Source: Opitutia bacterium ISCC 52
GTDB lineage: Bacteria; Verrucomicrobiota; Verrucomicrobiia; Opitutales; UBA2995
Direction: 5' to 3'
Assembly (NCBI GenBank): GCA_014529675.2
Contig: CP076040.1
Coordinates: forward strand, 2,375,894 to 2,439,893
DNA: 64,000 nt
The notes under the pieces are model-generated. The model had not been told where the DNA came from. It saw nothing but the letters and a program-made list of their open reading frames with translations, and did no database searches. The position numbers and the translations under genes are program-made. The stretch's first letter is position 1. Every line of letters begins with the position of its first letter. This document shows, piece by piece, positions 49,407 to 59,988 of the stretch.

Positions 49407-50411
49407 CTAGAGCTGGCTTTCTATGGCAGCCAACTCATCCAACCACACTCTCCGAGTCTGGTCATCAACGAGGGCAGCATCAAAACCGTTCCGAACAACC
49501 TGCATAACTTCCTGTTTTGTGAAATCCAGATGAGTCATCAAAAGATCGAATTCGTGAACCAAGTCATTTCCAAATACAGTGGGATCGTCAGTACTAACAG
49601 TAACCTTTGCACCAGCATCAAAAAACTCGCGAATAGGATGCTTTTTTACGTCGAGAACGGATTTGAGCTTAACATTGGACACCGGACACATATCGAGGAC
49701 CACCTCTTCTTCCAGGAGGCGCTGAAACGTAGATTCATCCTGAATGGCACCAATTCCATGCTGGATACGTTGGCTTTTTGTGAGATCAAGAGCCCGATTC
49801 ACATCAGCGGGGCCTTCAAATTCACCGGCATGCGCTTTAGCGCACTTACCAGCTTCCTGAACGTTCCTCCAAATGTCTTCGGTCCAATCCCCCCAAGGGA
49901 TTGTTTCGTGCCCGTGCATATCAATCCCATCCAATCCCTCCCAGGTATGAACAGCATCCAGTAATTTCGCCATATCATCGCGGTAATGATCCCGAAGCAT
50001 CCCCAAAAATACTCTGACTTCCAATCCTTCAGGAACAGCGGATTTGATGGCATCTAAAATGTCAGGACCCGTGGCACCAAGGGCTTCAACAATACCTAAA
50101 TGAAAACTCGTTTCAACGTAACGGACGTTTTGATCCAGGTGTCTCTGAAATACGTGCTTGGCGGATTCATGATATCGTTCAGGAGAGGTGTAATAATGCC
50201 CTGCATAACTCAGGATTTCGTCCTCGAATTGAGTGAAGTTGTGGTAACGAAAATCTGCCGCCCATGCTTCAGGAGTATAATCAAATTCTCCTGGGAATGT
50301 CTTCTGAAGCAATTCCCAGGGTACCGCCCCTTCGATATGCAAGTGCGTCTCCGTTTTAGGAAGTGACTGAATAAATTCAGAAATCCAAGGCTCTACTTTT
50401 GCACGACTCAT
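49407..50411 (-). CDS. add: Adenosine deaminase family protein
   Basis: A 334-residue TIM-barrel amidohydrolase. Metal and substrate motifs are TETHLHIEGAVPWELL (HxH), HGHETIPWG, KAHAGEFEGP (His and catalytic Glu) and VTVSTDDPTVFG (Asp pair). It deaminates adenosine or, in some subgroups, adenine or a modified adenosine. It lies 6 bases after the M29 aminopeptidase gene and 11 before rluD, so co-transcription is likely. Confidence 0.9.
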   Translation of the reverse strand: MSRAKVEPWISEFIQSLPKTETHLHIEGAVPWELLQKTFPGEFDYTPEAWAADFRYHNFTQFEDEILSYAGHYYTSPERYHESAKHVFQRHLDQNVRYVETSFHLGIVEALGATGPDILDAIKSAVPEGLEVRVFLGMLRDHYRDDMAKLLDAVHTWEGLDGIDMHGHETIPWGDWTEDIWRNVQEAGKCAKAHAGEFEGPADVNRALDLTKSQRIQHGIGAIQDESTFQRLLEEEVVLDMCPVSNVKLKSVLDVKKHPIREFFDAGAKVTVSTDDPTVFGNDLVHEFDLLMTHLDFTKQEVMQVVRNGFDAALVDDQTRRVWLDELAAIESQL

Positions 50412-50417
50412 ACTCCT

Positions 50418-51533
50418 CTAGGAATTCCCCATTAGATAGTCGGGGTTGAGCTTTTGTAAGCTCTCTGAGAGGAACAATCCGTCTTTGCGAATTAACTCTC
50501 CATCAAAGTAAATTTCACCTCCACCGAACTCAGGGGTTTGAATACAGACCATATCCCAGTGCACCTGCGAACGATTCCCATTGTTTGCCTCTTGGTAAGC
50601 CTGACCAGGAGTAAAATGAAATGAACCGGCGATTTTTTCATCAAAGAGAATATCACGCATGGCGTGCGTAATGTAGGGATTAAATCCAATTGCAAATTCT
50701 CCGATAAACCGAGACCCGGCATCCGTATCGAGAATCTCATTCAATCGACGTGTATCGGAGCCTGTAGCTTCAACTACCTTCCCTTGCTCAAAGACAAGAC
50801 GGATATTATCAAAAGATGAACCTTGATAGACAGTAGGTGCATTAAACTGAATAACACCCTCCACACTATTTTTAATCGGGCACGAAAAGACTTCTCCATC
50901 AGGGATATTACGAAGCCCTCCACAAGTAACAGCCCCGATATCCTTAATTGAAAAACGAAGGTCGGTCCCCTCCCCTTTGATCTCAACTTTATCCGTGCTT
51001 TCCATGAGCTCCTTGAGAGCTTCCATACCCTCTGTCATACGACCGTAATCCATGGTACAAACGCGGAAATAGAAGTCCTCGAAGGCTTCCGTGCTCATTT
51101 GCGCTTGCTGTGCCATCGCAGAAGTTGGCCACCGAAGAACCACCCAACGCGTCTTTTGTACCCGATAATCCTGGACGGGCCGATAATTAGTCATGGCTGT
51201 CTGCATACGTTCACCAGGCACATCGGAGGTTTCGAAAATGTTATGCGCGCCTCGCAATGCGATATAGACATCAATACCCTGCATTTGCTTAAGTTTGATA
51301 TCTGAGTCATAGGCATATTGTTCGTCACTGGCTCCCATCAACAGCTCTCGGGTAACCGACGCGTGATAGTTGGAAGCGAAAGGAATACCACCTCGTTCGC
51401 GAACTGTGCGTATGAGTGCGATCACCATATTATCGGGCACATCAAAGGCTTCAATAAGCACCTTATCGCCTGCTTTTACAATCGTAGAATGACCAGTAAG
51501 GACATTCGCCAAATCAAAATACCTTGAATCCAT
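50418..51533 (-). CDS. M29-family metallo-aminopeptidase
   Basis: A 371-residue protein of the thermophilic aminopeptidase (M29, AmpS-like) family. Metal ligands are recognisable in [11 protein letters not shown] (Glu), [11 protein letters not shown] (His/Tyr) and [10 protein letters not shown] (His-Asp). It is a cytoplasmic dimeric aminopeptidase with broad specificity in known members. It lies 26 bases after the NMP-kinase-like gene and 6 before add. Confidence 0.88.
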   Translation of the reverse strand: MDSRYFDLANVLTGHSTIVKAGDKVLIEAFDVPDNMVIALIRTVRERGGIPFASNYHASVTRELLMGASDEQYAYDSDIKLKQMQGIDVYIALRGAHNIFETSDVPGERMQTAMTNYRPVQDYRVQKTRWVVLRWPTSAMAQQAQMSTEAFEDFYFRVCTMDYGRMTEGMEALKELMESTDKVEIKGEGTDLRFSIKDIGAVTCGGLRNIPDGEVFSCPIKNSVEGVIQFNAPTVYQGSSFDNIRLVFEQGKVVEATGSDTRRLNEILDTDAGSRFIGEFAIGFNPYITHAMRDILFDEKIAGSFHFTPGQAYQEANNGNRSQVHWDMVCIQTPEFGGGEIYFDGELIRKDGLFLSESLQKLNPDYLMGNS

Positions 51534-51559
51534 AAATGAATAATCTGTGATGAAATAAT

Positions 51560-52753
51560 CTAGCCTCGACGAATCTCGCTCCCCTCGAAGCGCACCCGGA
51601 AGGAATAAATGCGTTTCTTGAGCAATTCGATTTCCCCTGTCTCAAGGTTTACTTTCGCTGGGATATTTTTCTTCTTAATATCAATTGAGGTATGATAACC
51701 CCGCTCTGAGAAAATATCTAAGAGGATTTGCAGAGCTAGTGGATCGTGAAAACGTGGATCTTCTGAATTGATCAAAGCCATACCCGAGATGGCATGGCGA
51801 ATGATGATCGGCATGAATTTCTCATTGATATGTTCACACATGCCGGCGAATAGCTCTTCATGATGCTCAGCATAGTCATCCAAGCGTTTCACCAGATCCT
51901 GACGAGCATGTCGCACGATTTCTTCAGAGATAGGGATGCTCCGTAAGCGGTCGAAGGTTCGTTCATCGAGTTCTAGTGAACTCTGGTAGCGCATTTCCCC
52001 AACTATGCGCTCCTTAACTTCTTCAATCGAACCATGCGCATTGATATAATGGTAGTGAAAGATCTGCCGTAAATCTTTGAAAGCCTCGTAGGTACCTTCT
52101 TTAAATGTCCGGTAACGTCGCCGGGCTGTGTTCTCATCAAAGTCTGTAAGACGTTCTTCCTTCAGTTTCCCTACTCCTGATGCCCTAACCTTCTCGTTGT
52201 GCTCCCGCGTTTGGCGTCCTCGACGAATTTGCCGGGCGACACTCTCGCGTTCGTCCACAAACAGAACCGTGATATGAAAAATGGACTTTGGGAAAAATTC
52301 CTGAAGATCGGTATGATAAAACTGAGCCCGTAACCCACGAAGCTTTTGGTAGAGCAATTTCAAACACTCAACTTGTACTTTGGTTCTGGGAAAGCCGTCC
52401 ACGACCGTTCCGCTTTCGTAGCGAGGTTTAAGCAACTCATTGAAGACGAGAGTTAAAACCTCTGCATCGCCAACCATATTGCCTGCATCTTTCATCTGCT
52501 GAGCCTCTGAGCTCGTCAGCAGATCACTCACCACAACCGGACCATCCGTAAGGTCTCTAAAGTTCATGATGAACTGAGTTTGAGTTCCTTTTCCAGATCC
52601 AGGTGCTCCATTTAGCCAGATCAACTCCTTGGGAAAACGGAGATTTTCGCGACCGTGCTGAAGTTCCAGTTGTTGCCAGACAGAGTTGAAGATGAGTTGA
52701 GCATCTTTAATCTCCAGATCCTGTGTTTTGGAGGGATTGGGTATGGTAGCCAT
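51560..52753 (-). CDS. Adenylate-kinase-like NMP kinase with long C-terminal extension
   Basis: A 397-residue protein. The P-loop is [15 protein letters not shown] (~residues 47-61) and the NMP-binding motif [13 protein letters not shown] (~120); an Arg-rich LID-like region ([11 protein letters not shown]) follows. Ordinary adenylate kinases have ~180-220 residues, so the last ~170 residues, ending [10 protein letters not shown], are an extra domain of unknown role. It presumably phosphorylates a nucleoside monophosphate. It lies between lpxK and the M29 gene in the minus-strand cluster. Confidence 0.82.
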   Translation of the reverse strand: MATIPNPSKTQDLEIKDAQLIFNSVWQQLELQHGRENLRFPKELIWLNGAPGSGKGTQTQFIMNFRDLTDGPVVVSDLLTSSEAQQMKDAGNMVGDAEVLTLVFNELLKPRYESGTVVDGFPRTKVQVECLKLLYQKLRGLRAQFYHTDLQEFFPKSIFHITVLFVDERESVARQIRRGRQTREHNEKVRASGVGKLKEERLTDFDENTARRRYRTFKEGTYEAFKDLRQIFHYHYINAHGSIEEVKERIVGEMRYQSSLELDERTFDRLRSIPISEEIVRHARQDLVKRLDDYAEHHEELFAGMCEHINEKFMPIIIRHAISGMALINSEDPRFHDPLALQILLDIFSERGYHTSIDIKKKNIPAKVNLETGEIELLKKRIYSFRVRFEGSEIRRG

Positions 52754-52832
52754 CTAAAAGGACTCTTTTTGAATGATTGTTCGGGGATAGTGCAACCAAA
52801 AGGTTGGATTAGAGCAGTTTAACTTTTTCTTA

Positions 52833-54062
52833 CTAAGCGTTTCCATCACCATTGGCCTGAAAAGGAAGTTCAGTTTTGTTTTCTGGAAAGCAGATGCGAT
52901 CAACCGCCTTTTCGAAATCTTTGTCTCCGGACAGTATATCAATTTCTAATCGCAGATAATATAAAGGAATGGTTTTAGGAAAATCCTTGGAGATGCGAAC
53001 GGCATCTTTCTCAGTCGTCACCATGAAATCCAGTTTCTCTTTCCCAGCCTGATCAAAGAGATGCTTTAGCTCGGAGTCAGTAAACCGATGGTGATCGAGA
53101 AACCTTCTAGAATAAAGAACGTTCGCCCCAAATTCCCGAAGAAATCGCTCAAAACTAAAATGGTCAGCAATCGCGCTGAAGGCCCCAATTCGCTTTCCCT
53201 CCAAGTCACTGAGTGGCCTTTTTTCACCTGTATCCAGATGCTGCAAATACTGAGGACGGTGGGCACACTCAATAATGTCGGCCTCGGGGTTGTGCTGCCG
53301 AATGGTATCTTCCAGGACCGGATCTGATATCCCATCGGATTTGGTGATAAATACATAGGATGCCCGCTTGAGGTGCTTCACAGGCTCTCGAAGTATCCCA
53401 CGGGGAAGCATTCGGCGGTTGCCAAATGGATTGGTTTTATCGACAAGCAAGAGATTCAAGCGTCCTTTGAGAGGCAGATATTGAAATCCATCATCTAGAA
53501 TAAGGGTGTCGACTCCGTATTTGCGAATCGCATAGGAACCGGCATTCACTCGATTCTTGTCTACGAAGACCATTACTCCAGGCAGATTACTCGCCAGCAT
53601 AAAGGGCTCATCACCAGCTTCCTCTGAGTCCAGGAGGACTCTCTCTCCGTCAGAAACTACTTTCGGAGGAGGATCACCTTTGTGAGTCAGTTGCCTGAAC
53701 AACCGCTTGTAGAGAGGAACTTTCTTACTTTTATAACCTCGGCTTAAAATGGCCACTTTCCGACCTTTCGCAGCCAAAGAACGCGCGAATTTCTCGACCA
53801 CTGGAGTTTTACCGGTTCCACCCACCGTTAAATTGCCCACTACGACCACCAGACACCCCAGGTGCCGAGTTCGGAAGATGCGCTTCTCGTATAGCCAGAG
53901 CCGCAACTGCACGGCGCCAGAAAATATATAAGACCAGGCTCGAAGAAATGCTGCGAACAACGCTACGTCCCGGCCCGTGCGTCGATCCATGATCACATCT
54001 TCGGCGAACAGCGCAAAGCGTTCCAAAGATTGATTCACACGCGTGGTCAAGCGTTTCAGCAT
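52833..54062 (-). CDS. lpxK: Tetraacyldisaccharide 4'-kinase
   Basis: A 409-residue protein. The membrane-associated N-terminus is followed by [22 protein letters not shown], the LpxK Walker A/signature, then [48 protein letters not shown] and the late [11 protein letters not shown]. It phosphorylates the 4' position of the lipid A precursor, so the organism makes lipid A. First gene of the minus-strand cluster. Confidence 0.94.
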   Translation of the reverse strand: MLKRLTTRVNQSLERFALFAEDVIMDRRTGRDVALFAAFLRAWSYIFSGAVQLRLWLYEKRIFRTRHLGCLVVVVGNLTVGGTGKTPVVEKFARSLAAKGRKVAILSRGYKSKKVPLYKRLFRQLTHKGDPPPKVVSDGERVLLDSEEAGDEPFMLASNLPGVMVFVDKNRVNAGSYAIRKYGVDTLILDDGFQYLPLKGRLNLLLVDKTNPFGNRRMLPRGILREPVKHLKRASYVFITKSDGISDPVLEDTIRQHNPEADIIECAHRPQYLQHLDTGEKRPLSDLEGKRIGAFSAIADHFSFERFLREFGANVLYSRRFLDHHRFTDSELKHLFDQAGKEKLDFMVTTEKDAVRISKDFPKTIPLYYLRLEIDILSGDKDFEKAVDRICFPENKTELPFQANGDGNA

Positions 54063-54328
54063 AAAGGTAAACCGGAAGCAGTTAAAGAATGGTTAATGGG
54101 AAAAATCAGGCTTTGCTGATGCCAGAAAATCTCAAGATCTAAATCGGATTTCCCCCAGATTGGAGTTGTAGAAGCATTCTGAGCCTCATTTCCGCAAAAA
54201 GAGAGATTTTTCAGCCAGGGCAGCAATCCGAGATTGACGAAGCATTGCCGACTACCCTTTTTAAGTAATTTTTCTGTCCCAAATTTCCTGCAGAGACAAC
54301 TGCCGGTTGAACCCAAAACCGAACCAAA

Positions 54329-55411
54329 GTGAGTTTTAGACTATATATTCCAGGACCAGTCGAGGTGTCCGAGGAAACCCTTAAAGCCATGGGCACGCCC
54401 ATGATCGGGCACCGAAGCCCAGAGTTCGTAGAGCTCTATCAGTCGATTCAACCCGACTTGCAGAAGCTATTATATACAGAAGATCCGGTATTCATCAGTA
54501 CCAGTAGCGCCTGGGGAGTCATGGAAGGTTCACTGCGAAATGTGGTCAAGAAAGGCGTTCTAAACTGCATGTCCGGCGCGTTCTCAGACAAATGGTTCGA
54601 CGTAAGCAAACGCTGCGGGAAACACGCCAAGGCACTCCAATATGACTGGGGAGTAGCCATCAAACCGGAAGATATCCGGAGAGAATTGTCCACCGGTGAG
54701 TTTGATGCCATCACTCTGATTCACAACGAAACGTCTACCGGAACCATGAATCCACTCGAGGAGATCATGGAAGTGCTCAGGGAATTTCCAGACGTCATAT
54801 CCATCGTCGACACGGTTAGCTCATTTACAGTTTTTCCCATCGAAAAGGATGAATTGGGCGTCGATGTCATCCTGACAGGTTCACAAAAAGCCCTGGCTCT
54901 CCCTCCTGGCATGGCACTTCTATCCGTAAGCGAGCGGGCACTGGATCGGGCCAAAGAGCTGGATGACCGTGGCTACTACTTTGATTTCCACGAATTTAAG
55001 AAGAATCATGATAAAGGCATGACCCCAAGTACTCCGGTAATCTCTCATATCTATGCTCTTAAACAGCAACTGGCACAAATTAACGCCGAAGGTTTGGAGA
55101 ATCGCTACCAGCGCCATAGAGACCTAAATGGTATGGTCCATAAGTGGCTGAACGAAAAAGGCCTTAAGCTGTTTGCCGAAGAAGGTTATGCGTCTGTTTC
55201 ACTTAGTTGTGTTGCCAACGACGGTTCCCTCGACATACCAGCTATGAGTACCTACCTGCGTGAAAATTGTAACGCACAGATGGATCAAGGCTACGGAAAG
55301 ATAAAAGGAAAAACATTTAGAATTAACAACATGGGCAACGAAACGGAGGACAGCATCCGAGAATATCTGGGAATGCTAGACCGAGCCATTGAAGCCACCG
55401 GTAACCTCTAA
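54329..55411 (+). CDS. Class V aminotransferase, alanine-glyoxylate/serine-pyruvate type
   Basis: A 360-residue protein starting at GTG 54329. Family motifs are YIPGPVEVSEETLKAMGTPMIGHRSPEF, STSSAWGVMEGSLRN, THNETSTG-like IHNETSTGT, and DVILTGSQKALALPPGMAL with the PLP lysine. It is a cytoplasmic PLP enzyme, in some relatives feeding serine or phosphonate metabolism. It ends 20 bases before topB on the same strand. Intact. Confidence 0.9.
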   Translation: MSFRLYIPGPVEVSEETLKAMGTPMIGHRSPEFVELYQSIQPDLQKLLYTEDPVFISTSSAWGVMEGSLRNVVKKGVLNCMSGAFSDKWFDVSKRCGKHAKALQYDWGVAIKPEDIRRELSTGEFDAITLIHNETSTGTMNPLEEIMEVLREFPDVISIVDTVSSFTVFPIEKDELGVDVILTGSQKALALPPGMALLSVSERALDRAKELDDRGYYFDFHEFKKNHDKGMTPSTPVISHIYALKQQLAQINAEGLENRYQRHRDLNGMVHKWLNEKGLKLFAEEGYASVSLSCVANDGSLDIPAMSTYLRENCNAQMDQGYGKIKGKTFRINNMGNETEDSIREYLGMLDRAIEATGNL

Positions 55412-55431
55412 TAGCTCAATAGTAAGAAGAC

Positions 55432-57933
55432 ATGAAAAGCCTGATCATCGCGGAGAAACCCAGTGTAGCCCGGGACCTGGCTACAGCTCTTGGGAAAGTG
55501 CCTAAAAAAGGCGATTGGTTTGAAAACGATGAGTATGTCATCAGTTCTGCCGTCGGTCACTTGGTGGAGTTATTCATGCCAGAAGACATCGATAAAAAGC
55601 TCAAGTTCTGGAGCCTAGGCAGTCTTCCCATTGTTCCCGACAAGTTTGACCTCAAACCCATCACTCGGACCAAGGCGAAGTTTCAAGAACTCAAGAAGCT
55701 CATAGCTCGCAAGGATGTTGATAACATCATTAATGCCTGTGATGCCGGGCGCGAAGGTGAGTTGATTTTTACTTATATAGTAGAGCTGGCCAAATCGAAA
55801 AAGCCGACTCAACGCTTGTGGCTTTCTTCCATGACGCAGGGAGCGATTAAAGATGCTTTTCAAAACCTACGTGATGGAGCCTCGATGCAACCGCTTCAAG
55901 AGGCCGCACGTTGCCGAAGTGAATCTGACTGGCTGATTGGAATCAATGGCACCCGCGCAATTACCAAGCGTATGTTTGGATCCCGTGCCGGGCAAGTGGC
56001 CACCGTAGGTCGAGTGCAGACTCCTACCTTGGCGATTGTCATGGAGCGGGAGTTGGAAATTCGGAATTTCAAGCCACGAGACTACTGGAGAATCACTGCA
56101 AACTTTGGGATCGCCGAAGGTCAGTACGAAGGTGCTTACCAAAAGCCTGAATGGAAAAAAGGTGATGACGACCAAGACAAGATCGATCGCATCTGGGACG
56201 CAGAAACGGCTGAGCAAGTTGTAGAAGCAGTCAAACAAGCCCCTAGCGCTGAAATCCAGGAAAAGAAAAAGCGCTCGAAGCAGATTGCCCCCCGGCTCTA
56301 CGACCTGACTTCACTCCAGCGGGAAGCGAATAATCGATTTGGTTTCGCAGCGGCCCGAACCCTCTCACTGGCTCAAGCTCTCTACGAAAGGCACAAGATG
56401 GTCACCTATCCGAGAACAGATTCTCGGGCATTACCAGAAGACTACTTGGGTACCTGCAATGAAACGCTAGCCAATCTCGGTGACGAATATCAGGAGCACG
56501 CCGGCAAAGTTTTGCAGAACGATTGGGTTAAGCCCAACAAACGTATCTTTAATAATAAGCAGATCAGCGATCACTTTGCGATCATCCCAACCAACGCGCC
56601 TGCGAAAAGCCTGAATGCGGAGGAAGCGAAGCTGTATGATATGATTACACGTCGCTTCATCGCCGTGTTTTTTCCATCTGCTGAATTCGACGTAACCACC
56701 CGTATGTCGATCGTAGCGGAACACACCTTCAAAACTGAAGGTAAGGTTCTGGCAGTTCCTGGATGGTTAGCCGTATACGGTAAAGGAGATGCAGCGGGAG
56801 AAACATTACCTGCCTTAAGTGATGCAGATGGCGATCCAGCGAATGGAAAAGTGGTTTCTGTAGATCTTAAAAAAGAAACGACCAAACCACCGGCGCGCTA
56901 TTCGGAAGCCACCTTGCTTTCCGCAATGGAAGGTGCCGGTAAACTGGTTGATGACGAGGAATTGGCTGAGGCCATGAAGGAAAAAGGCCTGGGCACACCC
57001 GCTACCCGAGCGCAGACGATTGAGCACCTCTACGCGCTCAAATACATGGAACGTGATCGCCGAGAGATCATACCCACCGGTAAGGCCGAGAACCTGTTGA
57101 ACTTTCTTGCCGCTCTGAAAGCTGAAGCTTTAACCAGCCCAACCCTCACAGGCGATTGGGAGCACAGGCTCCACCAAATCGAAGAAGGTGAGCTTTCCAG
57201 AGAAGAGTTCATGAAAGCCATCGCCGACCAAACCAAGGAGATCGTCGACAAGGTGAAAAACTTTGGAGAAGACGAAGAGACTTCCAAAGAAATCGACATC
57301 GTCAGCCCCACTGACAACGAGAAGATGCTCGAAAACTTCCGTGCCTACAAATCGAAGGACGGATTGGTTACGATCTACAAAGTTATCGGCAATAGAAAGC
57401 TAGCGTTGGAAGAACTGGACGTTCTTCTGAAGGAGAAAAAGATTGGCCCGCTTGAAGGCTTCCGATCAAAAGCGGGACGCCCCTTTGAAGCCACATTAAC
57501 ACTCAATGACGAGTGGAAGGTGAAATTCCAATTCGATAACAATGGAGAAGGTGGCGAGGATGCCAAACCTCTCAATTTCGATGAACTTCCAATTGTGGGC
57601 ACTTGTCCTGTAAACGATACACCTGTTTTCGAAACGGAAAATGCCTTCGGCTGCCGCGAACGATTGGAAGCTGGCAACAGCGGAAAGGGCTTTCGGATGA
57701 GTAAGGCGATTCTCGGACAGCCCATTACCGTTGATCAGGTCAAAAAGCTGCTGACAGAAGGTAAGACTGACAAAATGGATAAGTTTATTTCCAAGAGAAC
57801 CAAGAAGCCTTTTGCAGCGTTTTTAATTCTAAAAAAGAATGGTTCTGTCGGATTCGAATTTCCACCGAGACCCCCCAAGAAGAAACAAGCAGCTAAAAAG
57901 ACCGCAGAAAAGAAACCGGAAGCAAAAGAATAA
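55432..57933 (+). CDS. topB: DNA topoisomerase III (type IA)
   Basis: An 833-residue protein with an N-terminal Toprim domain (SLIIAEKPSVARDLATALG; metal site DAGREGELIF), the active-site tyrosine in MVTYPRTDSRALP, and LSAMEGAGKLVDD with KGLGTPATRA. Two C-terminal topoisomerase repeat-like segments follow, and a Lys-rich tail (KKKQAAKKTAEKKPEAKE). It relaxes and decatenates DNA through single-strand passage. An AAGAAG stretch before ATG 55432 may serve as ribosome site. Confidence 0.95.
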   Translation: MKSLIIAEKPSVARDLATALGKVPKKGDWFENDEYVISSAVGHLVELFMPEDIDKKLKFWSLGSLPIVPDKFDLKPITRTKAKFQELKKLIARKDVDNIINACDAGREGELIFTYIVELAKSKKPTQRLWLSSMTQGAIKDAFQNLRDGASMQPLQEAARCRSESDWLIGINGTRAITKRMFGSRAGQVATVGRVQTPTLAIVMERELEIRNFKPRDYWRITANFGIAEGQYEGAYQKPEWKKGDDDQDKIDRIWDAETAEQVVEAVKQAPSAEIQEKKKRSKQIAPRLYDLTSLQREANNRFGFAAARTLSLAQALYERHKMVTYPRTDSRALPEDYLGTCNETLANLGDEYQEHAGKVLQNDWVKPNKRIFNNKQISDHFAIIPTNAPAKSLNAEEAKLYDMITRRFIAVFFPSAEFDVTTRMSIVAEHTFKTEGKVLAVPGWLAVYGKGDAAGETLPALSDADGDPANGKVVSVDLKKETTKPPARYSEATLLSAMEGAGKLVDDEELAEAMKEKGLGTPATRAQTIEHLYALKYMERDRREIIPTGKAENLLNFLAALKAEALTSPTLTGDWEHRLHQIEEGELSREEFMKAIADQTKEIVDKVKNFGEDEETSKEIDIVSPTDNEKMLENFRAYKSKDGLVTIYKVIGNRKLALEELDVLLKEKKIGPLEGFRSKAGRPFEATLTLNDEWKVKFQFDNNGEGGEDAKPLNFDELPIVGTCPVNDTPVFETENAFGCRERLEAGNSGKGFRMSKAILGQPITVDQVKKLLTEGKTDKMDKFISKRTKKPFAAFLILKKNGSVGFEFPPRPPKKKQAAKKTAEKKPEAKE

Positions 57934-58055
57934 TCTTGTTTCGTTCCGCCTGAAAAAAGAGTCTCTTGTCCCTTTGAAGCTATTTCAATCAAAGCTACAT
58001 TTACAAACAACGTTCATGTTAAGAACCAATTAGAACTCAAAGAATAGGTTAACTC

Positions 58056-59090
58056 ATGCCCATAGCTACACCTAAACAATTCGCAGCCATGCTGGATGCC
58101 GCCCAAGAAGGCAGCTACGCATACCCAGCGATTAACTGTACTTCCATTATCACTTTGAACGCGGCCATGAAGGCCTTCGCCGACACAAAATCGGATGGTA
58201 TCATCCAATTCTCTACCGGCGCTGGTCAATTTGCCTCTGGTCTCAACAACAAGAATTCCGCTTACGGAACGATCGTTCTAGCCGAAGCAGCGCATGCTCT
58301 TGCTGAGCAGTACGACGTTCTCATCGCTCTGAACACCGACCACTGTCAGCCAGGCGCTGCAGCGGACTTCCTAAAACCATTGATTGAAGCGACTGCAAAG
58401 CGTCGCGCTAAGGGAGAAAACAATCTCTTCCAAAACCACATGCTCGATGCCTCCATTCTGCCGCTGGAAGAGAATATGGCAATTTCCCAAGAGTACCTGA
58501 AGCTTTGTGCTGAGAATGAAATCATTCTCGAAGTAGAAGCAGGTGTAGTCGGTGGAGAAGAAGATGGCGCTGCAGGCACGGAAGACATGCCAGATGATCT
58601 TCTTTACACGACTCCAGAAGATATGGTCGCTGTTCATGAAGCGCTGAGCGGTCTTGGTCGTTTCACCTTTGCAGCTACTTTCGGTAACGTGCATGGACAC
58701 TACAAACCAGGCGCTGTTAAACTCCGCCCACAAATCCTTAAAGACGGTCAAGCCGCTGTAACCGAGAAATACGGTTCAGATGCAGAGTTCGACCTGGTCT
58801 TTCACGGTGGTTCCGGCTCTCTCCTCTCTGAGATTCGTGAGACACTGGACTACGGCGTAGTTAAAATGAATGTCGATACCGACACTCAATATGCATTCAC
58901 TCGTCCGATCGCAGATCACATGCTGAAGAACTACGATGGTGTAGTTAAAGTAGATGGTGAGATAGGAAACAAAAAGGTATATGACCCACGTTCCTACCTC
59001 AAGGCAGGTGAACAAGCTATGGCTGATCGTATTGCTGTTGCAGTAACGGATTTGCTTTCTGACGGAAAGACTCTGTTCGGCCAAGTTTAA
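58056..59090 (+). CDS. fba: Fructose-bisphosphate aldolase, class II
   Basis: A 344-residue metal-dependent aldolase. Motifs: YAYPAINCTSIITLNAAMKA, IALNTDHCQPG (metal His), LEVEAGVVGGEEDG, TFGNVHGHYKPG and LVFHGGSGS. It resembles the FbaA-like subtype. It reversibly cleaves fructose-1,6-bisphosphate in glycolysis and gluconeogenesis. A strong intrinsic terminator follows within 25 bases, so it ends its transcription unit. Confidence 0.95.
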   Translation: MPIATPKQFAAMLDAAQEGSYAYPAINCTSIITLNAAMKAFADTKSDGIIQFSTGAGQFASGLNNKNSAYGTIVLAEAAHALAEQYDVLIALNTDHCQPGAAADFLKPLIEATAKRRAKGENNLFQNHMLDASILPLEENMAISQEYLKLCAENEIILEVEAGVVGGEEDGAAGTEDMPDDLLYTTPEDMVAVHEALSGLGRFTFAATFGNVHGHYKPGAVKLRPQILKDGQAAVTEKYGSDAEFDLVFHGGSGSLLSEIRETLDYGVVKMNVDTDTQYAFTRPIADHMLKNYDGVVKVDGEIGNKKVYDPRSYLKAGEQAMADRIAVAVTDLLSDGKTLFGQV

Positions 59091-59111
59091 GTCATACTCA
59101 ATAGTACTTTC

Positions 59112-59144
59112 AAAACCGGTCCCTGAAAAGAGATCGGTTTTTTT
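59112..59144 (+). terminator. Intrinsic terminator after fba
   Basis: AAAACCGGTC (59112-59121) pairs with GATCGGTTTT (59132-59141) with one G-T wobble; the T-run extends to 59144. This is a typical stem plus U-tract 22 bases after the stop. Confidence 0.8.
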
Positions 59145-59180
59145 CTGGTCTTTTCTCTAGAGCTCTCTGTCATTCACAGC

Positions 59181-59972
59181 ATGCCTACTCCGGAGACCAT
59201 TTTGTCTGTGACAGACTTAACCATTGAGCGCGACAAAGCGATTCTGGACCATGTAAACTGGATCATTGAACGTGGACAGAATTGGGTAATCCTAGGTCCT
59301 AATGGCTCCGGAAAAACCTCTCTTTTAAAAACCCTGGTTGGATATTTTCCTCCCACGAGTGGCAAAATTTCTGTCTTAGGCAAAACCTTCGGGCGCAGTA
59401 ATTGGAACGACCTTCGATTGAGAATTGGTCTTGTGTCGAGTTCTCTACAGCAGCGAATTGAAGAAAATGAGCCAGCTATCGACGTGGTCGTTTCGGGTAA
59501 ATACGCCCAGATCAATTACTGGGGTCGTATGTTCAAAAAGGACAAAGAACGGGCTCGCACCTATATGAAGTTACTAGGCTGCGAAAACCTGGAAGGAAAA
59601 ACCTGGATTACGTGTTCCCAAGGAGAAAAGCAGCGATTGCTCATCGCCCGATCCATGATGGCAAAACTAGAAATCCTCATTCTGGATGAACCCTGCGCTG
59701 GGTTGGACCCAGTCTCACGAGAGCACTTTCTTGAGACAGTATATGGCCTAGCTAAAAGCCGGCCCGACCTCCCTATCATTTTAGTGACTCACCATGTTGA
59801 AGAAATCACGCCAGCATTTACTCATGCGCTTCTATTAAGTCATGGCCAAGTGGTAAGCCAGGGAAGACTGAAAAAATCACTGACATCAAAGAATCTATCT
59901 ACTGCCTTCTCAGCTCCTCTGCGTCTTCGAAAATCTTCGAACCGCTACCAGCTAAAGATAGAAAAAACGTAA
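59181..59972 (+). CDS. ABC transporter ATP-binding protein (YlmA-like)
   Basis: A 263-residue single nucleotide-binding domain: Walker A LGPNGSGKTSLLKTL, signature CSQGEKQRLLIARSM (variant of LSGGQ), Walker B LEILILDEPCAGLDP and the switch His in LVTHHVEE. There is no permease gene beside it. The variant signature and lack of a partner fit YlmA/ModF-like soluble ATPases of uncertain role. It is convergent with the gspE relic (16-base gap). Confidence 0.85.
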   Translation: MPTPETILSVTDLTIERDKAILDHVNWIIERGQNWVILGPNGSGKTSLLKTLVGYFPPTSGKISVLGKTFGRSNWNDLRLRIGLVSSSLQQRIEENEPAIDVVVSGKYAQINYWGRMFKKDKERARTYMKLLGCENLEGKTWITCSQGEKQRLLIARSMMAKLEILILDEPCAGLDPVSREHFLETVYGLAKSRPDLPIILVTHHVEEITPAFTHALLLSHGQVVSQGRLKKSLTSKNLSTAFSAPLRLRKSSNRYQLKIEKT

Positions 59973-59988
59973 TCGATACCACGATCGA

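Noticed and set aside
49404-49964. A 186-codon open frame on the plus strand
   Set aside because: It overlaps the adenosine deaminase gene, whose metal motifs are unmistakable on the minus strand.
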